64,000 nt of DNA, taken from assembly GCF_020497125.1 (NCBI RefSeq), contig NC_059089.1, positions 26,991,282 through 27,055,281 on the forward strand, read 5' to 3'. The notes below the pieces were generated by a model. The model made no database searches. It was not told the DNA's origin and worked only from the letters and a program-made list of their open reading frames with translations. Every line of letters starts with the position of its first letter. Positions within the stretch are counted from its first letter, which is position 1. This DNA comes from Mauremys mutica (Eukaryota > Chordata > Testudines > Geoemydidae). Both the position numbers and the translations under genes were made by a program. This document shows, in pieces, positions 23,301-34,139 of the stretch.

Positions 23301-24689
23301 TTAAAAATTTACTGTTACAAATAACACCTACATTACTATTACAAAAATCAGAGAAAATGGTTTCTTTTTTAAATTATTTTCTTTATGCATTTTACTGCAG
23401 TGTGTGTCTGGTTAGTATCAACTGTTTCCTCTGTATAGTCAGTTTCTCTTATTTGTGTGAGTCCTTCACAGACACTAGGAAGATATACTTTCTTAACAAA
23501 AAAAATTGATTGCAAACCACAAAAATTGGTTGGGGAATTCACATGCAGGTTTGGTACCTGCTACTTTTAGCTATTTTTTTTAAACTGAACCAATTTCAAG
23601 TTGAAGTAGTTAGAATATTTTCTAACAAGTCTTTCCTCAAAAAAATGAACATTGGAAATTGAACAATGTCCAAAACTGTGCCTTTGAAAAATCAAAAGAT
23701 GAACAGCACAGCCAGGAAGAAAAAGCATCCAACATGATCAAAGAACAATTCCGTGCAGCCTAGAAATTCAGAAATGTCAAAGGAGAAAAATTTGAACCAG
23801 ACCAGCTACAGCTTATATAGAGGTAAAGTAGAACAGAACATACACCAAAAAAACACAACACTATTTTTTCCCTTTAAGAGGGATAAAAACCAGAGAGCTT
23901 TGCCTAAAGTGAAATTGTGAAACATTTCAGGGTTTATAAAATTGTTTCCTCTTTTGCATTTTTAGCAAATATACAGTATACTCCTACCCCTTCAGTATGG
24001 TTTAGAAACAGCTGCATAAAACCAACTGCTTTATTTTTGGAGGGAATTAATATCTAGACATTCTTCTTCATCAGAGAAGAAAGTCAGTAAACTTCACCCA
24101 CATTTCTACAAGTCACATTCTCTTTACCTCAAGCACTTACAATGTTCCATGAACTTTACTGATTTGAGTTACCTAACCAAGTTATTATCTTTTAAAAGGT
24201 CACGAAGATTAGTATCTCTTGTTAAACTCCAGTTTGAGTTGTATTACAACCTGACAGTGATAATAGACTTCTGTATAAAAGGAAACTTGTTGCAAAATAA
24301 GCCACAAGGAATTTTACCGTGCAAGAATTGAGCACACGTGCAAAAAGAGCCCATGATTTTTGCATTTGTTACTACAGGTTTCTTTGTCAAGTTTCACATA
24401 ACAATATAAGGTTGCATTTGTATAGGGTTTATTGATTCACGGTTTAACAAGAGGGAACACCACTGAACTCTACAGTTATAAAATATTCAAATACTATTTA
24501 CACACGAGATTGATCACTGACATCTCAAGCTGGTTCTGGCCAGGGGAGGAAGTAGCAGAAGGAAGCATTCAAAGAGAACTGGGAATGTGGTTAGGAGTCA
24601 AAAATCACCATTATTGGTGTTCTTTAAAACCCAGCGCTGAACGACGGGTACAAAGGCAAAGGAAGCGAGTGGAACTGACATCAGAAGCC

Positions 24690-25500
24690 AGGCTCTGCGG
24701 GCGGCGCCGGGCCCCCGCTCCCCTGAATACCTGGGAAACAAAGTCCCGGGAGCTGGGGAGCCCCCCAAGCCCTTCAGCCCCCCAGCCCCGCGCTTCGCCC
24801 CCGCTACAGCTTCCCAGGCAGAGGCGGGGGGGGGGGCTGCTCCGCCCTGCCCTGCCCCAGCGCCCCGCGGCAGAGCCGCGCCGGGCGGACACAGCCCGGG
24901 CGGGCCGCCCCCCCCCGAAGTTCAGAAGTTCAACCCCCGCCCCCCCAACAAAGGCCGCGGAGTCATGACCCCCCCCGCCCCCGCGCGGGTCCCGGCCCGA
25001 GCTCGCCCCGCGGGACCCGCCTGGCGCCCGTCCCGCCGGGGTGGGGGGCTCCGCTCGCAGCCCGCCCGCCCCACCCCCCGCGCCGGGCCCCGCGGAGCGG
25101 CGGCCCCGGGACCCCGGCAGGGGGGTCTCGGCGACACCTACCGTTGCGGGGCGACCCCTTGCCCCCGGCGGCGGCGGCGCCGCGCGGCTCCGGGTGCTCC
25201 CCGGGCTGCTCCAGCTCCATGGCGGAGGCCGGGGTCTCAGGGGCCCCGGCGGCCGCGCTCCCCCATCGCTCCCTCCGGGGCGCTCCTGTCAGCCAGCCCG
25301 GCAGCCGCAGGCAGCGCTGACTGGGAGCCCGGCGGCGGAGCCCCGCCCCCAGCACGCACAGCCACGCTGCCCCCGGGCATGCCGGGAAATGTAGTCCCCA
25401 GGCGTGGCGGGGAGGCACCACCTGGGATCTGGGGTGAGGGGGAAGAGAAGACCCCACTGCCCCCCAAACCTGCTTATGCGCCAGCCAAGCACGGGCCATG
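24690..25500 (-). promoter_or_regulatory. NR6A1: CpG island over the NR6A1 promoter and first exon
   Basis: GC content rises sharply here from the AT-rich intron, CpG is frequent, and runs such as ccgccccccccc appear. Such islands mark vertebrate promoters. The minus-strand start codon at 25,218-25,220 sits inside it in a good Kozak context (gccATGG). No TATA box is evident. Transcription presumably starts between 25,221 and 25,500, but the exact site cannot be read from sequence. Confidence 0.7.
25142..25220 (-). CDS. NR6A1: NR6A1 first coding exon (germ cell nuclear factor), partial
   Basis: NR6A1 is an orphan nuclear receptor that binds DR0 repeats and represses pluripotency genes in the nucleus. 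This exon gives only the disordered N-terminus: ATG at 25,220, 26 codons rich in Glu, Pro, Gly and Ala, then one base of a split codon. It ends ...SPRN(G) at the donor G|GTAGGT, whose GT is at 25,141-25,140. The mammalian protein likewise has a low-complexity N-terminus ending in Pro-Arg-Asn-Gly at about this point. The identity rests on that ending, the exon phase, the CpG island and the head-to-head position next to OLFML2A, which is the mammalian order. The DNA-binding and ligand-binding domains lie outside the window. The frame is open further upstream to 25,499, but this ATG has the better context and gives the expected length. Confidence 0.7.
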
Positions 25501-25844
25501 ACTGGGCATAAGGGGAACGCTGTATCCCAAAGGGCGGTAGGGCCACCCTATGGGGGACACCAAAAAGCCTCTTTTGTGGTTGTGAGCCTCAGGGACCCCC
25601 CCACGCTTGTAACGCAATGGATTGTTCCAGGATGCCCCTCCTCAAGGGCAGAACCTGGGGACCCACGTGCCCATAGGCACAGCTAATAGATCATGAATAT
25701 GCAATAGAGTTTATGAATATGCACAACCAGCTGGTGACTGTGCAATGGGGCTGATGCCCAGAGTCACCTTCACTGGGCATTTAGCACGTCTACAGAGTGT
25801 TTTATTGCTGCATTATCCAGTCTTGGCCCATACATAAAAAGTTG

Positions 25845-26143
25845 TTACAAGGAGGAGGGAGAAAAGTTGTGCTCTTTAACCTCGGAGGGTCGGACAAGAA
25901 GCAATGGGCTTAAATTGCAGCAAGGGCAGTTTGGGTTGGACATGAGGAAAAACTTCCTAACTCTCAAAGTGGTTAAGCACTGGAATAAATTGCTTAGGGA
26001 GGTTGTGGAATCGTTGGAGATTTTTAAGAGCATGTTAGACAAACACCTGTCAGGGATGGTCTTGGCAATGCTCAGTCTTGCCAGGCGTGCAGGGGACTGA
26101 ACTAGAGACCTTTCAAGATCCTTTCCAGTCCTACAATTCTATG
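25845..26143 (+). mobile_element. CR1 LINE 3' end
   Basis: The sequence contains the standard CR1 tail blocks: 'ggcttaaattgcagcaaggg', gaggaaaaacttcctaac, 'agggaggttgtggaatcgtt' and gttagacaaacacctgtcaggga. It ends attctatgat, the usual CR1 3' terminus. It is strongly 5'-truncated, as most CR1 copies are. Confidence 0.85.
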
Positions 26144-26239
26144 ATACTGTGTTAGTTTTGGTGGGAGGCAGGCACAAGAAGTGAGAGGCCAGGGTCTCTC
26201 TCCCATCGTCGTCCTGAGAGTTGCCAGAGGGAATTTTGT

Positions 26240-27540
26240 GAATTAACTAAATACATTCTTCTTTGGCTTTGTGTTAATCCCGTGGAGTGGGGTCCCCTCT
26301 GAGTCCTCTCCCTCCAAAGGACTTCTCTGTTCAATGCCATGTCCTCCTTTACACCACATGCTAATGTCTTCCTTTATGACATCCCCCCACTTCTTCTTGG
26401 CTCTCTCTCTCTCTTTTTCCTTCACTCTTAATCTGTTGAACTCTCTGACTGGCGCAGTTGTCGGGACTGCATTTTATAAGACCAAACCATCTGAGCCTGC
26501 ACTCCCTCATTTTCTTTCTTATGGGTGTTACTTTGAGCATATCTCTCTTGTACGTATCCCTTATGTGTTCTTTCTTGCTTATACCACTCATCCATCTCCA
26601 CATTCTCATTTCTGTGAAATAGATCATTTGTTCATGTTTCTTCTTTGTTGCCCAACATACAGTGCCACACATTAAAACTAGATAGATCACTATTTTATAG
26701 GCTTTTCCTGGTAATCTTCCTGTCACATACTGCACCACCTATCTCTCGCCATTTCAGCCAGGTATTTATCCTAGCTCTAATTTTGTTCTCCATTTCCACC
26801 TTTTCCTGGACTCTGGAACTCAGAAATTTGACACTTTGTATTGTTGGTACCGTCTGCCCAGCTAGATTCAAGGCTAAGTCTTCAGAGTTCCCATTATTGA
26901 AATTGCATTCCACAAACATTGCTTTTCCTCTGCTCATTTTGAACCCATGTCCCTTCAGCACATCTCTCCCCTTATCAAGATCTTCTTCTAGACTATCTTT
27001 CTCCCCAGTGCATGGAATGGTAGCATATGCAAACAGCAGACCCAAGGTGCCTCCTTCTGTATCTTCCTTAGGAGGGTATCCAAGATAAAGATAAACAAGA
27101 AAGGGCTCAGTAGTGATCTCTGATGCACTCCCACCTCTACTGACAGTTTGTGTTTCACCACTAGAAGTTCTGACTGTTGACATTGCACCTTGAGCAAGCC
27201 ACACACAAATCTACGGTACCATTTTCTCCCCTGTAAACCGCCAGATGACTTCTCTTGGAACTCCATCAGGGCTTTTTCCATATCAGTGAACACCATGTGA
27301 CTATTCTTTCCTTTTTTCTCTACGTTTGTCCACTAGCTGCCTCAGTGCATTTATTGTCAACCTTCCTGGCATGTTTTACATTGCAGTTCACATGTTCTCA
27401 GCCCGGCAGCTCAAGGATACACTCAGATTAATCTGCTCTATTACCTCTTTGCTGACGCTTTCATTGAGGAATCAGAAACCCCTCTACTATTCCTACTGGC
27501 AACTTCCGCTAGTAACTAACTGTATGTGTAGAGTGATCCA
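26240..27540 (-). pseudogene. Decayed RTE-type LINE, reverse transcriptase fragments
   Basis: Minus-strand frames at 26,988-27,296, 26,695-27,204 and 26,361-26,738 together cover the middle and C-terminal reverse transcriptase of a non-LTR retrotransposon, in frames that shift repeatedly. Recognisable blocks are VFTDMEKA, GVHQRSLLSPFLF (family GVHQGSxLSPxLF), CWATKKKHEQ, EMRMWRWM and a C-terminal RECRLRWFG segment, as in RTE-clade elements. The catalytic F/YADD motif is destroyed. A further stretch near 26,243-26,340 matches the extreme C-terminus. It lies tail to tail with the CR1 copy ending at 26,143. It cannot encode a working enzyme. Confidence 0.75.
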
Positions 27541-28179
27541 TTAGGGAGTGTGTGCTGATGGGTATAGATTGCTGTCTTGATACATGTCTAAACGTGAGAA
27601 ATCACAGTCAGACGAAAGAATGCATGGCAGTTTTTTTTGCGGGGGGAGGAGGGGGTGATGGTAAAAGAGAGAGAAGACTGTCACATGGACTCAAAATTAG
27701 CTGAAACAACATACATCTCACAATATATTTTAAATTGTTACATAACACCTATCACCATAGTACAAAATTAAGTAGTACAAAAACCCAGAAGAAAAGGGTA
27801 ATGATGAATAGCAATGTATGCAGATGGGATATGTGTACAATGTGATACCACCACATAGATTTATGTTAAATTTAATCTTAATTAAAATCTTCCTTAATGA
27901 TATAGGAGAGGAGGGTAAATAGCATGGTAGCTCAATTTGCTTAGGATAATAAGCATGAAGGGTTCTGAACCGTGGTGAGACAGAGAACTATAAAAAGGCA
28001 AAGTCAGAAATATGGGCAGGAAATAAATTGAGGAATGACACTAATACACTCAGGGACAAACCACCCCAAACCAGACATCCAATAGCGGAGGGAAATACTT
28101 GGAAAACATCGTACAAATATTACACATAAGTTAAAATTTTGGTTTAAATGGGATTACTCACATTCCTAAAATTAAGAAT

Positions 28180-28312
28180 GTGCTTAAGTACTTGCAGGAT
28201 GGGGGCCTAACAGTAAAAGACTTGCAAGGCCTTATGGTGGCTAGAAAAGTCATTTGCATCACAGCACATACCAGGGAAGTCAGAGTCTATTTCTACAAGG
28301 CATTAGTGAGGC
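28180..28312 (+). mobile_element. CR1-like fragment, left part
   Basis: The phrase tttctacaaggcattagtgaggc resembles the CR1 segment that reads 'ggcattggtgagaccagtcc' in the copy at 45,085. It is interrupted by the hAT element at 28,313 and appears to resume after 29,264. Confidence 0.4.
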
Positions 28313-29264
28313 CAGGGCTAGATTTAGGGACAGGAGACCCAGCTGACCACCTGGCGTACCCAGCTTGGGGGGGCACTGGGCTCAGGGCATTGTTTTGTTG
28401 TCAGCAACAAAAGAGAAAATAGAATGTTTGAAGTAAAATGTTTTAGGTATTCTGTAGGTGGATGGATTTTTCACTAACCTCCTAGAATGTTCTGGATCTT
28501 TGTAGAATCTCGTGGAACTTTCCAGACTTTCTGAGAACTACCTTTTCCTTGAACCTTCCCTAGAATGTTGTCCGCCATGTCCTTGTGGGTAAATATGGGG
28601 CGAGGCATCGCCAGTCAGCCAGTGAGATATAAAAACAAATGCAAGTGAAGTGAGAGCCCAGCTGCAATAGTGTGAACTTTGTTTTATTGTGCAATTGTGA
28701 AAGTGTACTTGTGTTTTAAGACTTGAAGAGTGTAAGTAGCGACTAATAAAGGACATATTTAATGAGATGCCATAGATATCTATCAAACCCCAAACAATAT
28801 AAAAGAAATACTGTTACTTCTTTTGCTATGATTAACACATAATGTTTGATGACTTTCCAAGACTGCGGAACAAAGATTTTGCTCTCCCTAATACTGTTTG
28901 TTTTCCCTCATAGAAAATAAAAGATGCCCCCAAAGAAGCCTTCAGGAGCTCAGTATAAGAAGCACTATTAATACTGGTCAATTTCTTGATGTTAGTACAT
29001 TTCAGTTATTCTTAAAATTAAAAAGCATCTATAAGCTTAGAGGAAACAGTTTTTTATTTGCTTATATATGACATGAATAAATACGGATTTACAGTTCCTA
29101 GCAGGAAAATTTATAGTCTTATATGACAGGGATAAATCATGCATGCAAGTTGTGCATCAAAGTTGTGAAATGGGCTACAAATGCAATAAAAATGAAGGTA
29201 TTCAAACATTTAACAAATGGGAGGGCACCAAAGACACTCCTCGCGTGGTCTAGGGACGGCCCTG
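28313..29264 (+). mobile_element. hAT-type element, non-autonomous
   Basis: The 952-bp element starts cagggctaga and ends tctagggacggccctg, giving short CAGGGC inverted ends. It is flanked by a perfect 8-bp duplication, agtgaggc, at 28,305-28,312 and 29,265-29,272. No transposase-like frame was seen inside. It splits an older CR1-like sequence. Confidence 0.75.
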
Positions 29265-29439
29265 AGTGAGGCTGAAGATAAATAAGTTATTCACTGATGG
29301 GCACTTTAATACCAGCAACTTGACAGAATTCAGAAGAAGGAGAACAAATTATTAAAGGGGCGAGGGAGTGACTGATAGGAAATATTAAAAGGAACAAATA
29401 TTCATAACTTTGCAAACAGTGAATAAGGTGGGGCTGGAG

Positions 29440-29645
29440 TAGCAAATAACTACAGAACACTGTCCATTAAATACCAGGACCAATTTCTTAACAGCAAGAT
29501 TTACTAGGCTGTGGAGTGGTTTTCCAAAGGGAGTGGTGGATGCCCCACTGCTCAGTGATTAAATACTGGACTGGATAACATACAGTAGGGAACAATCCTA
29601 CAGTGGTTGAAGGGGATTAGCTAGATGACCTTAGTATCTTTTTAT
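29440..29645 (+). mobile_element. Diverged CR1 3' portion
   Basis: The phrases 'ctgtggagtggttttccaaa' with gggagtggtgga, then actggataacat, gaacaatcctacagtgg and ggggattagctagatgacct follow the CR1 3' consensus order. The copy is highly mutated. Confidence 0.55.
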
Positions 29646-29869
29646 TCCTTATGTATGCAGTTCTGCCATTTGATTTGTCTGTTCTTTGACTGTTCTGCAC
29701 AAAAGCCACTAGATGGCACACTCCCAACTGGAACAGAACCGATTTGGTATTGTCAGACCCAAAACACTGTAAACGCTGGTAGGACTAGAGAAGCAAATAA
29801 AGAGCTGAAGCGCTCCCTTCCTTAGGCACAAGATCCTCCAGAGTCCACTGTCACTTGCAGTTCTTCCAC

Positions 29870-30130
29870 TAGAGACCATAGGATCCTGACCCAGTACGAC
29901 AGCTCTTGACTTCTGAAAGTGGCCAGCGCCAGACATTTCAGAGGGAGTGAGCAGAACAGGGCAATTTCTAGTGATCCATCCCCTGTCAGCGAGTCCCAGC
30001 TCCTAATCGCCATTGATGGACCTATTCTCCATGAACTTACCTAATTCCTTTTTGAGCCCAGTTATACTTGTGGCCTTCACAACATCGCCTGGATGTTATC
30101 TCCACTGGGTATTAAATTACCAGGTGCCCC
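29870..30130 (-). mobile_element. CR1 fragment, minus strand
   Basis: On the plus strand the blocks gtgatccatcccctgtc, 'ctattctccatgaacttacc', ttcctttttgagcccagttat and ggccttcacaacatcgcctgg are the reverse complement of a CR1 segment that is common in turtles and crocodilians. Confidence 0.6.
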
Positions 30131-32054
30131 CATTGCTGATCAGGTGTCCTTTGCTTCTCTGAGAAGGGGATTGCTCATCCCATTCCTTGAAGAGGTCTCC
30201 TAAATAAATACATAAACAAATCTTACATTTGTAAAGCACTTTTCATCCCAAAGGATTTCACACACTACATAAGGCAGGAATCACTTCACCCACTACTGAA
30301 ATGCATCCATTTCTGGTGTGGAACACTACACCTGTTTTTAAAAGTCGCAAAGCAATGCTACGAAGAGATAAATCCTTCAGCAGGGAAGAAGGGGAAGGGT
30401 CCCTGGGAAGCCCTGAAGTGTGACATGAGTTTTATTTTTCTGCAAAATAATGTAAGAAAAAAAATCCTTCCCAAATGCACTTGATTGTAAAAAGCAGGAG
30501 GGGGTCCTTTCTTGCACTCAGCACTTTATGTTCTATTGTGCTATGAAATCTGGTGGAAATTCTGTTTTTGCTTTTACAACCAATACATGGAGAACTCATT
30601 CTCTGATGGTATTTTCTTGGCTAAAATGTACTTCAAGCTGAAATGAACAGGGACAGCTGCAGCCAGCCTCCAAGAACCCAGACAATAAATTGTTAAATTA
30701 GAACAGGGCCCACTGGTGATTTTAGTTAATGTTTCCAAAATAGCTACTTCCCAAAGCAAGCCACTTAAAATACAATAAAATCAAACAACTTTGTGTTAGT
30801 ATTGCATGTGAAGGTCTCAAATGGCATTTAGAGATTTAAAAAATCAGTGACTTCTCTCGTTTACATTTTAGCCACACACATTTTTAATAGTAAAATGTAT
30901 ACTTCTAATTGCCAAGTGAAGCATGTGTGACAAATGTGTCCCTTCCCATTCTAGGAAGCAGATGGATTGGCTGCACTTGGTTAAAATGTTTGGTTCATAA
31001 TAAAACATCAATGTCTTCTCTGGAGGTCAGACTAGAAGAAGGTGCAGCAAAATGCAAAAGGAAGCCTCATTTTAATTTCAACCTGATTTTTACCATCATA
31101 TCTCCAACCTCCCAATTACACATTTGAAAAGGCAGAATCAGTGGTTTCTTAGTTAAACCCACATACCATTCTGGAACAGGAAAAACTTATAAGCAAAGTT
31201 ACTGTAGATGGTCAAAAAATGGGAGGTTTTGCAAAATAAATGGGATTTCTTGTTTAAATCTGCAGGTTTAAAAAAGGAGTGCTTTGTCACTCATTCAAAA
31301 TGTGTATTGAAAATCTGCAGTTTCAAAAATGGCTTTTTGTTTTTCCAATTTCCCCTTCTTCCCTTTTTTCATTTTCTATTTTGCCCTGGAAGAAGGGAGA
31401 TAGGATGGGGGGGGATTAAAATATTTTTCATTTGGGGGTTTCATTGAAAACCAGAACATTTTTAATTTGCCTCCCCCGCAAAAAAATTCCAGTTTTGAAA
31501 AATGGTCAGTTTTCTAACCCCTACTCTCCAAAAAATATCAAAAATTGTTGGTCAGACCAAAAAATTACAAGGCGAAGTATAAATAAGTGAAGGAGTCACT
31601 AGATGGCAGTCTAAATCTTTTAGAATATTCATTTCCTGATTTTACCTAAAACCACAAGTTACTTGTCATGAGCAATGTTGACTATAATTTAATTAAAGTA
31701 CCATTTGCCCCCTCTACCATGTCATTAATGAGGATGTTAATAAAACTAGACCTATTGCCAATCATTACAGCACCCTGTGGATGAAGTGGTAGATACAGGC
31801 AAAGTATTATCAGTCTATTCTTCTTCTTCTACACATTGCTGTTTAGCACTACCAAGGCTGGTTGTCCGCAGTGAGAAAAAATTCAAAGTCATGGCAAAAA
31901 TGCAAAAGTCCCAATATTAGCTAAACAAAGAAGCATGGCACAATATATTGCAATAAATACTAAGTTGTCTGTCATGAAAAAAAATAAATTGCCTAAAATC
32001 ATCCAGTACCAGTCAATTGATAGTTTAAGGCCCCAGTTCAGCATAGTACTTAAA

Positions 32055-32300
32055 CAGGTGTCTCGGGCTTGTCTACACTACCCCCCAGATCAGCGGGCAG
32101 TGATCAATCCAGTGGTGGTCCATTTATCACATCTAGTCTAGCGCTCTCCCATTGACTCTGGTACTCCACCAGAATGAGGAGCGCAAGCGCAGTCAACGGG
32201 AGAGTGTCAGCTGTCGACTTACTGCAGAGAAGACACCGTGGTAAGTAGATCTATGTACGTCGACTTCAGCGACGCTATTCATTTGGAGCATATGTGTAGT
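32055..32300 (+). mobile_element. Palindromic MITE, 'gtctacactaccccc' family
   Basis: The element starts cttgtctacactacccccc. It includes atcagcgggcagtgatcaatc, the palindromic tctagtctagcgctctccc segment, 'gtaagtagatctatgtacgt' and cgacttcagcgac. I recognise this as a turtle MITE whose two ends normally mirror each other. Here the right end is degraded after gctattcat. Confidence 0.5.
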
Positions 32301-34139
32301 CAGGGTTGAAGTTAGGCACCTGCGTTAAGTACCTGACTGAATCAGGGACATAAACTATTTTAAAAAATACCTGAAGTTGCAAAAAGCCACATTTGTGACA
32401 ATTCCTGGCAGAGCCTTGTTCAGAAATAGGCCTGCTGGTGTGAAAAAGCCCATAGCTATATGGCTGTGACATACACTCAGCCTATGGCAAGAATCTACAA
32501 AAGCTGCACTGAAACCATGGGTCCAGATGCGAGGTTGGACCTCAGTCACCCTTTGTTTCTCGTCCTTGAGTCAGTTTTCCTTCCATGTGACAGCGCTCAG
32601 CTGGATCACTGCCGAACCACTACATGCAGTTCTCAGACAAAATTGTACCACTGCCTTTTTATACCTGGGAGATAATATCCACTACAGTCCCATGAACAGC
32701 TGATTTCATAATTCTGTAATCAAGTTGCTCTGGCCTGATGAGTTCATCCCAGCCACCTCTGGCTCCGTTAGCATCTAGCTAGTTACGGATGGTTCCTCTT
32801 AATCCTTGCTCCATAGAAGTGAAATTATATTTACATCAGTGACCACTGCCAGAGATTCTTCTTATAAGACTGGTGCCCTACTGCCTCTCTCCCATGCTCA
32901 GGTTGGTCTTCCACTTCCTAGCTGATGTTCTGTGTGGCTTTCTACATACAGTTGCTACAAATGTCATTTTCTTCACTGCATGTGAGACTCCCCTGTTAGT
33001 AATAACATCTGGCTTGAAATGCAACATGTCTATTAGGGTCGATGGGAACACCACAGCAATGCATCCCTCTCCCTGCTTGGCACCAGGAATGGGGACAGGG
33101 ACATGCAGAGGACCAAGGGAGAGTCAACAGAACAGCTTTCCCTAACTGATGAAAAATTGAGACTTATCCTCTGCATCTCCGGCCACATCCCCTGTTGGCA
33201 AAAGACCTGGTTAGCCTCTAACCCTAATATACACACTAACAATCACGCCAGCAATGGGGTGTGGCTCATGTATAGGGCTTACCTGGGGTACCAAGCTCAA
33301 ACCCAAAGCCCTTCCCACTAGGACCGTCCCTGGGGCACAACATTTCTATTGGAGCTATACAGGAAAGGTTCAATGCAGAAAACTTTCCTAGCAAGAACAT
33401 TTCCACCCAGAGGTTCTTGCTCCTGCAGACTTTACAAGCTCCCCAGGAGAAAGGCTCCTTCCTGCAGGCCTAGTACGCTCCATAGGGAGCCAATAGCATT
33501 TTAATGACATCAGAGTTTGGGGCAGGAAAATCGCAGTCAAGGTTGGGAAGCCATCCTATTACGAGCCTGCCCCCTCACGAATTATCCCTCTGGCTTGGGT
33601 GGTCAAAAGCCTGTTCACCTAGTCCGACAGACACACAGGCAGCCAATGTAGCAGGCGTAGAACCACCCACTGCCTTAGCTCTTATTCCTGGAATCAAAAG
33701 TGACACCAGCATTGGCCCCATGGAGGTAGCAGCAGGGCACAGACCACTGGGCATTGCCACTTGGGAGATGCCTTTGGAAGCAGCTTTGCTGGTTGAATGC
33801 CCTGCTCCATAGGGAGGCTCTCTCGAAACTTGCTTGACTGTGGGGATTCCCCAGCATAACCTCCCATGCAGAGACCCCCTACCCTACCCTCCAGCAGAGC
33901 TCTGGGCAGACTGGGCCTCCATTCGGGCCACTGCACACAGAGGTTCTCAGCTTGGGGGCTTCTCGGTCGAGAGAAGCAGCAGGAAGGAGTTCAGCCCGGG
34001 TATAGCCCCTGGGCCTGGGGGCGATCCTGTACTGTCCTGTGGTGAGGTGACACCCCCCTTCAATCAGCCATAGGGACTGGCTCCCTGTGTGTGTGTCTGC
34101 ACCTCTGGTACAGAGCCCAGAGCTGCCCGTTCCTGGAGT

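Larger units (their letters stand above)
1..25141 (-). other. NR6A1: NR6A1 intron 1, partial
   Basis: This AT-rich stretch lies downstream, on the minus strand, of the donor that closes the NR6A1 first coding exon. The first intron of mammalian NR6A1 is known to be very long, so I infer the whole stretch is intron 1. No open frame on either strand looks like the nuclear-receptor DNA-binding domain encoded by later exons. The contents that can be recognised are transposon relics, listed separately: Penelope-like tails, hAT elements and MITEs, a tRNA-derived SINE and microsatellites. The stretches 1,133-4,580, 11,180-14,290 and 18,814-24,600 show no convincing gene and only scattered, very old repeat fragments. 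Conserved non-coding enhancers could be present but cannot be judged from one sequence. Confidence 0.6.
25501..34139. other. Intergenic spacer between NR6A1 and OLFML2A
   Basis: No cellular gene was found in this spacer. It holds a CR1 tail, a broken RTE-type LINE, a hAT element, further CR1 fragments and a palindromic MITE, each listed separately. About 30,230-32,050 and 32,300-34,139 show no recognisable element apart from short old fragments. Shared enhancers of the two genes could lie here but cannot be recognised by eye. Confidence 0.6.

Noticed and set aside
1..25141. miR-181a-2/b-2 cluster, known to lie antisense in an NR6A1 intron in mammals
   Set aside because: No sequence like the mature miR-181 stem was seen. 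In mammals it lies farther from the first exon than this window reaches.
24432..25501. Several 70-180 codon frames on both strands in the NR6A1 CpG island
   Set aside because: GC-rich sequence has few stop codons. Only the short minus-strand exon with a donor site and matching ending is supported.
25498..25830. Possible additional short gene upstream of NR6A1
   Set aside because: Only short frames without motifs. The sequence is flanking DNA leading into a CR1 tail.
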